A stretch of 33,625 nucleotides of DNA from Oscillibacter sp. (GTDB taxonomy: Bacteria; Bacillota; Clostridia; Oscillospirales; Oscillospiraceae), in assembly GCA_022791875.1 (NCBI GenBank), contig JAAVZX010000003.1, forward strand, positions 1-33,625, read 5' to 3'. The position numbers and the translations under genes are program-made. Under the pieces are notes generated by a model that did not search any database, was not told the origin of the DNA, and saw nothing but the letters and a program-made list of their open reading frames with translations. How positions within the stretch are numbered: position 1 is the first letter of the stretch; each line of letters starts with the position of its first letter. Below are positions 16,425 to 24,300 of the stretch, piece after piece.

Positions 16425-17042
16425 TCAGAAGTGGAGCAGCATCTCCAGGGTCTGCTTCGCCTTTTCGGGCGAAGCGCATTGCAGGGTGTAGATCAGGGAA
16501 TTGAGGTAGAGCAGGTAGGACAGGTCCCGCAGCTCCGGCTCGGTGGGCTGGTTCCCCTGGAAGTAGACCTGGCCGTAGAAGAGGTGCTCCACCTTGCAGT
16601 CCAGATGCTTCATGGCGAAGCCCAGCGCCGCCAGGAGCACCACGGGAAGGGACTTGGTTCCATAGGTGATGTCCCCGATAATCGCCGCCCCGGGCTCACA
16701 GGCGTTCACGATGTCGAGGAGGAGCTTCCCGGCGGAATCCTGCCCCTCGTCGAACTCGGTATCCAGCACCGTAAAGGAGGCCGCGCCAGCGGCCCCGGGG
16801 CACCGCTCCCGGAACTCGGCCTGAAACTGTTCCACGTTCCGCAGGTAGCGCTTCTGGGGGTCGCACTTACACAAGAGCACCACCTTCACGCTGTCCCCCG
16901 CTCCCAGGCAGTCCTCCAGAACCGACAGAAGCGGATAAGCCACAGGCTCATCACAAGTCCGAAGGGAGGACTGACCGCTGGAATACACAAGCGGCGTCAA
17001 TTCCTCTTTCATAGAAATATTGCAAAACACGATTTTACGCAT
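16425..17042 (-). CDS. Stand-alone CARF-like sensor protein (TM1812/Csx1-type)
   Basis: This 205-aa protein is the first gene of the operon, with AGGAG six bases before the ATG. It begins with a Rossmann strand (KIVFCNIS), followed by VKVVLLCKCDPQKR. The key segment IIGDITYGTKSLPVVLLAALGF matches the signature of CARF domains of the Cas_TM1812/Csx1 group, usually written 'DiTHGfRslP'. The end, LFYGQVYF then LRDLSYLLYLN, matches their following strand and helix. CARF domains bind cyclic oligoadenylates or related cyclic-ended RNA ligands. No HEPN, nuclease or HTH effector domain is attached, so its output must go through another protein, most simply the adjacent sigma-like factor. No CRISPR array or cas gene is present in the window. 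Confidence 0.75.
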   Translation of the reverse strand: MRKIVFCNISMKEELTPLVYSSGQSSLRTCDEPVAYPLLSVLEDCLGAGDSVKVVLLCKCDPQKRYLRNVEQFQAEFRERCPGAAGAASFTVLDTEFDEGQDSAGKLLLDIVNACEPGAAIIGDITYGTKSLPVVLLAALGFAMKHLDCKVEHLFYGQVYFQGNQPTEPELRDLSYLLYLNSLIYTLQCASPEKAKQTLEMLLHF

Positions 17043-17131
17043 ATCATTCTCCTGCTTTCCAAACGGCTGTCGCGCCGTCTTCTATCTTCATATATCCCCC
17101 CAATCCACCTGAGCTTAACACATTTTAACGA

Positions 17132-17159
17132 AAAATTTTTTGTTGTCGCGAGCTGCCTG
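17132..17159 (-). promoter_or_regulatory. Possible promoter of the ten-gene operon
   Basis: On the minus strand GCGACA (17159-17154) and TAAAAT (17137-17132) are 16 bp apart, with an A5T5 tract between them. This is a weak housekeeping-type match about 90 bp before the first start codon. If the operon is read by its own sigma-like factor, the real promoter may look different. The evidence is suggestive only. Confidence 0.3.
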
Positions 17160-17160
17160 C

Positions 17161-17262
17161 TGCCTCCGGCGGCCAGGGGCTTTGCCCCTGGACCCCACCA
17201 GCCCTTTGAAAAGGGCTGGACCCCAAACTTTATCTGGGGCAAATTGAGGCAATTTGCCCCAG
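17161..17262 (+). repeat. Modular palindromic intergenic repeat, copy 1 (long type)
   Basis: The order is a CCGGCGG leader, hairpin CCAGGGGC/GCCCCTGG, hairpin CCAGCCCTTT/AAAGGGCTGG, a linker AAACTTTATCT, and a third hairpin GGGGCAAATTG/CAATTTGCCCC. The same modules recur at 24465 and, inverted, at 24998. A T-rich stretch (ATATTTTTT) follows, so the last hairpin may act as a terminator on the plus strand. Open reading frames crossing it are artefacts. Confidence 0.85.
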
Positions 17263-17294
17263 AAGATATTTTTTAGGTATCACAAGAGAAATCC

Positions 17295-17426
17295 TGCGGG
17301 GCCTTTCGTGCCAACGGAAGGCCCCGCACGCAGGCACCCTCGTTTCGACGCATAATCTGTAACAACCACCGGATTCGCGTCGAGTTAAAGCTCTTTTCGG
17401 TTCCTTTTCTCTCGAGAAAAGGAACC
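17295..17426. other. Gene-free stretch with three strong inverted repeats
   Basis: The 17263-17463 interval has no believable gene. It contains TGCGGGGCCTT/AAGGCCCCGCA (17295-17328, about 15 bp of stem with one G-T wobble), a CGACGC/GCGTCG pair, and GGTTCCTTTTCTC/GAGAAAAGGAACC (17399-17426, 13 bp with a 2-nt loop). The set follows the 3' end of the minus-strand coiled-coil gene, so one stem may serve as its transcript end; the T-run after the 17295 stem on the minus strand is weak. Confidence 0.6.
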
Positions 17427-17463
17427 CGCCGGAGGCCGGAAGCCCGGCTGGCAGCCCCCCGTA

Positions 17464-19326
17464 TCACCCTTGGATCTGCGCAACTTTCAGGTGTCCCGGC
17501 AGCGAGCCGACTACGATTTTGCGTTTTTCTGCGTCGTAGAGGAAGTAGATGCGGAGGAGGTTTTTGGCGGATTTGCCTACTTTCAGGTGGTCGGTCAGGG
17601 GGGATTCTATTGGTTTGCCCATGGGGCCGATATAATACTTTATCTTGTAGTCGCTGGCGTACATTTCTATAGATGTTGCGCCGTTCGGGCAGATCTCGAA
17701 GGGGCGTCCGTATTTGTCGGAGCTCCTTTGGATCGCTTCCTCCCAGCTGATTTCGCCGGCTCTTACGTCTCTGTATTCGTGGGCCAGGTATTCCAGGGCG
17801 TCGCACAGGAGCTGCATGTCTACCTCGTTCTGTGGGGCTGCTTCCAGCTTCTTTACCGCTTTCTGGTGGAACTCCAAACGGCCCTGAAAGTTGTCCTGGA
17901 CCCATTTCGCTACTTCCTTCGGGGTCTTCGGGCGCTGCGGAAGACGCTCCAGGTATTCCAAGCGCTCCTGCATCGCTTCCACGCGGCGCTGCGCTTTGGC
18001 TACCTTCTCATCCGCCTCGCGGCGGATTTCGTCTGCTTCTGCGTCTCGGTCGTTCAGGAGGTTTTTCAGCCTCGTAATCTTTGCGGCCTGCTGCTCGATG
18101 AAGTCGTTCTTCTCCATCAGCTTATTCTCGTAGGCGCTGGCCATAAGGGCCTGCTGGTCCTCGCTCTCTTTTAAGGCGTCCTCTACATCCTTGCGATTCT
18201 GCCTGCGCTTCTCGGCCTGGAGCAGCTTCGCCTCCGTCAGGAACAGCACGTTCCCGAACTTCACCGACTTCTTCCTCAGATAATCGCGGCTCAGGTCCAT
18301 CAGGGTGTCGAAATTCTCCTGCTGGGCTTCCTCGCTGTACCCAAAAATGCGGTGCCCGCCGCCCAGGTCACGGGGCTCTATGAAAATCACACCATAATTG
18401 GACGGCTCAATCTGAAACAGCTTTTCAAAGGCGTCAAACTGGTCCGCGGGGAGGCGGCAGGTGTGTACATAGGCCATGCGGGCGGAGGCGAACAGCTCCG
18501 TATTATAAGGTATCACCTCCGCCTCGCGCTCCGTCTCCTTCTCCGCCTCCAGCTCCGAAATATACGTGGAGAGGGCGGGCATATCGTCCATGCGCAGGCT
18601 GGTGAAGGGCTTGGCGAACATCTGGGAGATATCCGGCGCGGAGACGGCGGAGGCACGGTGGGACGTTGGCCGCTTCACCCGATAGCCGCAGAAAATCACG
18701 GCTGGGAGGTATCCGCTTTGCAGGTCGTTCCGGAGATTTTTGATCTTCTCACGGCTGTTCAGCTCCCAGATCCGGCTCTCCAAAGGCCGTCCGACGGAGA
18801 GGCCCACCAGGGGATTCGCCGCCAGCTTCTGAACGACAGCAGGGCGGTGGACCCGGCTGGGAACGGTGGTGTTCTCCGGCTCGGAGACGATGACGCTGAC
18901 GCCGCATTGAAGGGTCCCGTTGGCGGCGCGGAAGGCCAGGTTCGTCTCGAAGATGCGCCCCGGGACGGCAGTGCTGACCTCCTTCTCCCCGTCCCAGCGC
19001 GTACTTAAATCTGGTTCTATCAGCCGGAAGGCCCATAGTTTCTCCTCTGAATCGCAGAACATTTCGACGGTATACCCGGCCTCAATGCGTGCGCTTTTCA
19101 GGCTGTCCAGGGACACCTTCTCGTAATCGTCCGGCGACGGCGCGCGAAAATCCTCCGGAATTTCCAGCTCCTGGAGCTTCGCCCGCACCCACTCCAGGGT
19201 GGACAGCGCACAGATCACGAGCTGCTTTTCCGGCGTCTCCTTGCTGCTGGCAGCGGAGGCGGCAAGCTGGTAGGTAGGGTAGCGTATACTTTTCCTCAGC
19301 ACACGCGGCTGGCTTTTTCTTTCCAT
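17464..19326 (-). CDS. Uncharacterised coiled-coil protein with C-terminal beta domain
   Basis: This 620-aa protein starts at the ATG at 19326, which has AAGGAG nine bases upstream; a longer reading through the upstream repeat is not supported. Residues 1-330 are mixed alpha/beta with no motif I can name. Residues about 370-480 are a charged coiled coil, rich in Glu/Lys/Arg with heptads (EKRRQNRKDVEDALKE, RREADEKVAKAQRR). The last 80 residues contain IKYYIGPMGKPI and LLRIYFLYDAEKRKIVVG, a strand pattern reminiscent of RelE/HigB-type toxin folds, but no catalytic set can be confirmed. It is on the same strand as the CoCoNuT operon, about 420 bp upstream and separated by hairpins, so it could be an accessory gene or unrelated. 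Confidence 0.7.
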   Translation of the reverse strand: MERKSQPRVLRKSIRYPTYQLAASAASSKETPEKQLVICALSTLEWVRAKLQELEIPEDFRAPSPDDYEKVSLDSLKSARIEAGYTVEMFCDSEEKLWAFRLIEPDLSTRWDGEKEVSTAVPGRIFETNLAFRAANGTLQCGVSVIVSEPENTTVPSRVHRPAVVQKLAANPLVGLSVGRPLESRIWELNSREKIKNLRNDLQSGYLPAVIFCGYRVKRPTSHRASAVSAPDISQMFAKPFTSLRMDDMPALSTYISELEAEKETEREAEVIPYNTELFASARMAYVHTCRLPADQFDAFEKLFQIEPSNYGVIFIEPRDLGGGHRIFGYSEEAQQENFDTLMDLSRDYLRKKSVKFGNVLFLTEAKLLQAEKRRQNRKDVEDALKESEDQQALMASAYENKLMEKNDFIEQQAAKITRLKNLLNDRDAEADEIRREADEKVAKAQRRVEAMQERLEYLERLPQRPKTPKEVAKWVQDNFQGRLEFHQKAVKKLEAAPQNEVDMQLLCDALEYLAHEYRDVRAGEISWEEAIQRSSDKYGRPFEICPNGATSIEMYASDYKIKYYIGPMGKPIESPLTDHLKVGKSAKNLLRIYFLYDAEKRKIVVGSLPGHLKVAQIQG

Positions 19327-19354
19327 AAATCCAAACTCCTTCGTAAAATCTAAC

Positions 19355-19405
19355 AAAAAAGGGCCTGATTTGCCAGGGTCCAGGGGCAAAGCCCCTGGCC
19401 GCCGG
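19355..19405 (-). repeat. Modular palindromic repeat, copy 2, with terminator
   Basis: On the minus strand this reads TCCGGCGG, then hairpin CCAGGGGC/GCCCCTGG, then ACCCTGGCAAATCAGGCCC with six Ts. It follows the yqeG stop by a few bases. The short CCTG/CAGG stem before the T-run makes it a plausible terminator for yqeG. Confidence 0.75.
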
Positions 19406-19412
19406 AGGCAAG

Positions 19413-19916
19413 TCAAAGGCAGCGCCTTTGACAAAGGGCCTTGAAAGGCACCTGAATCCCATGAAGCACCTTCTGCCACAAAGTCACCGCCCCGCCCTTC
19501 GGCTCCACCATAAGCGCAAGCACCCCCGCCCGCTTCGCGGCCAGCACGTCGGTCAGCAGCTTGTCTCCCAGCATAGCGGTGTGGGCGCGGTCGGCACCGG
19601 CCCGGGCCATAGCCTGGCGCAGCCCCCGCGTAGACGGCTTCCCCGCGTGGCCCTGGTACGGGATGCCCAGGTCGGCGCAGAACTCACGGACCCGCTCGCC
19701 CGAGCGGTTGTTGGACACGATCATGCACTGTATCCCCTCCGCCCTGAGCGCGGCGATCCAATCATGAAGCGCCTCGTCCGGACGGCGGCAGGACTTGGGT
19801 GCCAGCGTATAATCCAAATCGGTGAGGAGCAGGGTCACTCCGGCCTCCTTCAACAGCGCCGGGGTCACGTCCCGGTAGTCCGCGAAGAGGCGGTCGGGAA
19901 CCAGTGAAAAGGGCAT
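19413..19916 (-). CDS. yqeG: YqeG-family HAD phosphatase
   Basis: This 167-aa protein has the HAD motif I written LLLTDLDYTLAPK, where the two aspartates act as nucleophile and acid/base. Motif II is IVSNNRSGERV, the lysine is in HAGKPSTRGL, and motif III is MLGDKLLTDVLAAKRAG. This is the HAD-IIIA (YqeG) layout, widespread in Firmicutes next to translation or replication genes. A ribosome binding site AAGGAG precedes the ATG by seven bases. The final ten residues run into repeat-like DNA (AAAGGCAGCGCCTTTGA), so the extreme C-terminus may be recently altered. The physiological substrate in bacteria is not settled. It is transcribed divergently from the gene at 20024. Confidence 0.92.
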   Translation of the reverse strand: MPFSLVPDRLFADYRDVTPALLKEAGVTLLLTDLDYTLAPKSCRRPDEALHDWIAALRAEGIQCMIVSNNRSGERVREFCADLGIPYQGHAGKPSTRGLRQAMARAGADRAHTAMLGDKLLTDVLAAKRAGVLALMVEPKGGAVTLWQKVLHGIQVPFKALCQRRCL

Positions 19917-20023
19917 AGGCGTCTCCTTTCACGCATAGGGTGTCATCAGAATTCAAAACAGGGCGGATGCCCCAATCCAGTATATACCGTTTTGGACGCC
20001 GCCGCAAGAGGGAGGAACCCACT

Positions 20024-20785
20024 TTGCAGATCTTCATCGCCGCCGCGCCGGAAGCCGCCAAGGAGGCCATGGCTTTCCGCCGCCCTCTGGCCCACGCCGC
20101 CTACCGCATCGGACCGGACTCCACGCTCCTGCGCCAGAGCCTGCTTCTGCAGGCCAAAGGCGGCCTGCTCTGCGTCAGCGACCACGAGGCCCCCGCCATC
20201 GAGGACCCAGAAGCGCTCTGCGCGGCGGTCCTCCGGGAATGCAGCCGCCGCGGCTACGGCGGCGCGGTCTTGGACTTTGAGGAACCCCCAACCCCCGACC
20301 GCGTCCAATTCGCCAGCCGCCTGGGCGCATCTCTGACAGCCTCCAGAAAAACCCTCTACCTCCCGGAAACCTACTGCCAGGCATCCAAAAACGCCATTCT
20401 CCTGATCTGCACCGCCATATCCGGCGGCAGCTTCACCCAGCGCCTGGAGGAAGCCGCAAGCCGCCACGGCGGCGCAGCCCGTCTCGCCCTGGATGTCCAA
20501 CGCCTCCGCATGGCCTTCCCCCTCCCCGCCCGCACCGCCGAAGGCGACCCTCTGACCCAGGAAGCCCTCCAAGCCCTCCTCACCCAACACACCCCCTCCG
20601 TCTTCTTCTCCCAGGACCTGTGCGCCCGCTACTTCACCTACGCCACCGACTCCCAAACCCACTTCGTCCTCTACGACGACGCCGACACCCTCCGCCAAAA
20701 ACTCCGCCTCGGCTCCGGCATGGGCTTCCACGCCGCCTTCCTCATGTGGCCCGAAATCCGCGACATCGCGCCGCAGCTGCTCTGA
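20024..20785 (+). CDS. TIM-barrel-like protein, possibly related to glycoside hydrolase family 18
   Basis: A 253-aa protein is read from a TTG at 20024 because GGGAGG sits eight bases before it. A GTG at 19940 or ATG at 19967 would give a longer N-terminus but both lack a ribosome binding site. The segment GGAVLDFEEPP resembles the strand carrying the catalytic acidic residues of GH18 barrels (family DxxDxDxE). Later strands, such as ALDVQRLRMAFPLPA and MGFHAAFLMWPEI, fit a barrel. The full catalytic motif is not intact, so a non-enzymatic carbohydrate-binding role is equally possible. No signal peptide is evident from this start. Codon use is strongly GC-rich like its neighbours. Confidence 0.6.
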   Translation: MQIFIAAAPEAAKEAMAFRRPLAHAAYRIGPDSTLLRQSLLLQAKGGLLCVSDHEAPAIEDPEALCAAVLRECSRRGYGGAVLDFEEPPTPDRVQFASRLGASLTASRKTLYLPETYCQASKNAILLICTAISGGSFTQRLEEAASRHGGAARLALDVQRLRMAFPLPARTAEGDPLTQEALQALLTQHTPSVFFSQDLCARYFTYATDSQTHFVLYDDADTLRQKLRLGSGMGFHAAFLMWPEIRDIAPQLL

Positions 20786-20818
20786 CCCCGCGGGGGACGG
20801 GGGACGAGGGACGGGGGG

Positions 20819-20902
20819 CCTCCGGCGGCCAGGGGCTTTGCCCCTGGACCCCACCAGGGAGGCACGCGCCTCCCTGGACCCTGGCAGATCACTCCTTTTT
20901 TT
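20819..20902 (+). repeat. Modular palindromic repeat, copy 3 (short type), terminator-like
   Basis: The modules are CCGGCGG, CCAGGGGC/GCCCCTGG, a perfect CCAGGGAGGC/GCCTCCCTGG hairpin, then ACCCTGGCAGATCA and seven T residues at 20896-20902. It follows the TIM-barrel-like gene and probably ends its transcript. The second hairpin differs from that in the long-type copies. Confidence 0.85.
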
Positions 20903-20942
20903 GGCCCTTCTGCTTCTTTTGATGGTTTCTTCAAATTTGTGG

Positions 20943-20981
20943 TTGACATGTGTCTACCTTTCTGCTATGATGATGGTAGAC
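20943..20981 (+). promoter_or_regulatory. blaI-blaR1 promoter with overlapping operator palindrome
   Basis: TTGACA (20943-20948) and TATGAT (20966-20971) are exactly 17 bp apart. The perfect inverted repeat GTCTACC (20952-20958) / GGTAGAC (20975-20981) spans the -10 element. A dimeric BlaI-type repressor bound there would block RNA polymerase, so autoregulation is the simplest model. It has the dyad layout of Bla/Mec operators but not their TACA/TGTA core. Confidence 0.8.
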
Positions 20982-21019
20982 GGTCGTATACCTATTGAAG
21001 ATTTCAGGAGGTGCTTGCC

Positions 21020-21397
21020 TTGAAAGTCAGTTTGTCAGACAGCGAGTGGAAACTTATGAATGTCCTCTGGGACAACGCGCCTATGACCATCACCAGCCTC
21101 ACCGCCGCCCTCCGGCCCTCCGCCGGGTGGAGTAAAAACACCGTTATTACCATGCTCTCCCGCCTCGAAGCCAAGTCCGCCGTCCGCCACGAGGACGGCC
21201 TCCGCGCCAAGCAGTATTTCCCCGCCGTCTCCCGCCAGGACGCCGCCAGGGTCGAAACCCAGAGCTTCCTGTCCAAAGTCTACGGCGGCAGCCTCGGACT
21301 CATGATGAGCGCCATGGTGGAGAGCCGCCAGCTCTCCGAGGCCGATATCGCCGAGCTCTCCGCCATCCTCGAAAAAGCCGGAGGTGATTCCAAATGA
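21020..21397 (+). CDS. blaI: BlaI/MecI-family transcriptional repressor
   Basis: This 125-aa protein starts at TTG 21020, eight bases after a perfect AGGAGG; the GTG at 21011 overlaps the ribosome binding site itself. The winged helix is typical of the family: SDSEWKLMNVLWDNAPMTIT, then a recognition helix in WSKNTVITMLSRLEAK and the wing GLRAKQYFP. The C-terminal dimerisation helices follow (LSEADIAELSAILEKA). In this family the repressor is inactivated by proteolysis when the membrane sensor encoded next detects a signal, classically a beta-lactam. The last codons overlap the blaR1-like start (ATGA). Confidence 0.93.
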   Translation: MKVSLSDSEWKLMNVLWDNAPMTITSLTAALRPSAGWSKNTVITMLSRLEAKSAVRHEDGLRAKQYFPAVSRQDAARVETQSFLSKVYGGSLGLMMSAMVESRQLSEADIAELSAILEKAGGDSK

Positions 21398-24300
21398 AAG
21401 AAGTCCTGCTGACCTCGTCCGTCCTCATCCTCGCCCTTCTGGCCCTCCGGAGGCTCTTCCGGAAAACCATCTCCCGCAGGCTCCAGTACGCCCTCTGGGG
21501 CCTGGTCCTCCTGCGCCTCCTGATTCCCGCCAGCCTCCCCGCCGCGGATTTCAGCGTCCTTACCGCCGCCGCGCCCGTCCGGCAGGCCGTGGAGACCACC
21601 CTGGAAACGCCCCGGCGCTACTTCAACCCCGTCGACACCACCCCCGCCAAGGAGTTCCCCCACGCCGAAACCGCTGAGCCCGGACAGCCCATTCAGGACT
21701 ACGCCGGTTCCTTCGGCTACCCCGTCCTCTCCCAGGACGGCAGCACCGTCACCACCTACGCCACCAAACTGGACAAGCCCTTCCTCTGGTCCGACGTCCT
21801 CGCCGCCGTCTGGGCCGCAGGCGCGGCCATCATGGCCTGCTGGCTGCTGCTGTCCAACCTGCTTTTCTGGCGGAAGCTCCGGAGCGCCCGCACGCCCTAT
21901 CCCGTGGAGGACTGCCCCTATGATGTCTACTTAGTGGAAAGCGGCCTGCCCTCCCCCTGCCTCTTCGGCCTGCTCAATCCCGCCATCTACCTCACCCCCG
22001 CCGCCCTGGCCTCCCCCGAGGCCCTGCGCCACGTCCTGGCCCACGAGGAAACCCACGCCCGACACGGCGACCCCCTCTGGTGCCTCCTGCGGGGCCTCTG
22101 CCTGGTTCTCTACTGGTTCGACCCGCTGGTCTGGTGGGCGGCGCTGGCCTCCCGGACGGACTGCGAGCTGGCCTGTGACGAAGGGGCCCTCCGCCGCCTG
22201 GGCGAGGACGCACGCATCCCTTACGGCAGAACCCTTCTCTCCCTCATCCCCGTGAAGAAAGCGTCCCCAGCCAGCGTCCTCGTCTCTGCCACGACCATGA
22301 CTGCGGGCAAAAAGCAGCTCACCGACCGCATTACCCGCATTGCCGAGAACCGCAAGACCGTCCGCGCGGCCCTCTTAGCCGTAGCGCTGATCGCGGTTCT
22401 GGTCTGCGCCGTCACCTTTACAGGCGCGAAGTCCGAGTCCGCCCAAAGCGACGGCGGTGGTTCGCAGAACCTGACCGAAGCGGAGCTGGACGCGCTGACG
22501 AAAGAACTCTTTGAAGACGGCGGCGAACTGCGTTCCCAGCAGTTCCTGACCTCCCTTTACGACCATCCCCAGGAAATCGACATGTTCCAGCTCCTTTACT
22601 GCGGCACCCCCTACCCGGAGGAAATCACCGACCAGGAGTACAAGCAGCTTGCAGACGTCTATTACGGCGGCGAGGACCCCGGCGTGGACCTCACGAAGAT
22701 TTCCAAGGAAAACATGGTCAAATTCTTCGAGGAAAACACGGGCACCCCCTTCCCAGCCTCCCCCATCGGCCTGGGCAACTTCATCTACGTCCCCGAGTAC
22801 GACGCCTACTACCACTTCCACGGCGATACCAACATGGACCCCATCACCATCGTTTCCGCGGCCCGCGAAGAAGGAGGCCGCATCCATCTGATATACGACG
22901 GCACTGTCCTCAATGGCCGGGAAGCTCTGACAGACCGTTTCCGCGCCACCCTCCTGGAGCGTTCCGAGGGCGGGTACTTCTTCCTCTCCAACGAGCTGGA
23001 CAGCACCCCCGTTCCCACCGCCTACCCCGCCTGGGAACCCGTCATGACCATCCCCGTCCCCGCCCAGGAGCCGTACCGCGCCCCCGATACCGTCATACAG
23101 CACTATAAGGGGAATCTGCAAATGAACGAAGGCATCCTGACCTCCGCGCCATATTCCGTCGCCGCCCTTCTGGGCGAGGACGGACGCGCCTATTTCATCG
23201 TCCAGCACGCCGCCCTCAGTTCCATTTCCTACGACTACTTCTTCTCCACCGACGACCTCAACTACAACCTCTCTAACTTCCACAACCTCTTTGGCCGCGA
23301 CGGCTTCTCCATCACTTACACCGCCCAGCTTGACGAGCGCTACTACGGCCGAATCACCGACTTCTACACCCTCTCCGAAGACGGCGATCCAAGCCTCTTC
23401 ATCCGCGCCAAAGGCGACGTAACCCGCGCCGACCTGGACGGCGACGGCGTAAAGGAACTGACGGCATTCGGCGGCGACTCCACCTGGCTCTATTTCCAGC
23501 GCGGCGGCCAAATCTACGAGACAGAGCTTCGTGCCCTTCTGGAAAGTGCCTGGACGGAAGCGGGCTACATGTCCTTCGGCCCCTGGGACGAGTACACCCG
23601 CTCCATGCCCATGAACGCGGTTGTCCCCCTCATAGGCGACCACGACCCCGCCGGAAACACCGACGGCGACGCCTTCCGCACCATCTATTTTGACGGTGAA
23701 AGCCTCCGCCTCTACAGGGACGAGCGCCTCTACCCCGACAATTTTGCCGAGGACATCGAGGCCCCCGACGACGTAAAGCAGGCCGTCAGGGAGCAGGTCG
23801 AGGGCATCATGAACAGCGGCGGCGGTGCCAGCGGCAGGAAGCTGGTGGACGGTGATTTCGTCGAAGTCCCTCTGACCCTGGACGCCTGGCGCGTCTCCGA
23901 GCTGAAAGGCCCCTACAACGAGCGCTTCAACGACCTGCAAATCCAGATCTGGAACATGGACTACCAGATCCACACAGACACCCCAGAATACGTCATGATG
24001 GCCGGAGGCCGCTATCTGACCGAAGACGGCTGGTTCTCCGCAGGCTACCCAGGCTGTGATTATCTGATGTTCCGCCTCAACGACGACGGCACAAGAGATT
24101 TTCTCTACCGCGAAATGCACAACGACTGCTCCCCCGGCACCGACGCGTTCCGCACCGCCCTTTTCTACGAACTGGAAGCCCACGGCCTCCAATCCCTGGA
24201 AACCCAGGACGGCCCCATGCTTCTGACCATGCTCTCTGTCCATCCCGTAACCTTCCTCAACGACGCCGCCCAACGCCCCGCCGCTGTCCAGCAAAAAATC

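Noticed and set aside
16425..17042. CRISPR array or cas genes associated with the CARF-like protein
   Set aside because: I looked for regularly spaced direct repeats and cas-like proteins in the window and saw none. The palindromic repeats listed are irregularly spaced and intergenic.
17464..19479. Longer start for the 620-aa coiled-coil protein
   Set aside because: The extra 51 codons are translated repeat DNA, whereas ATG 19326 has a clear AAGGAG.
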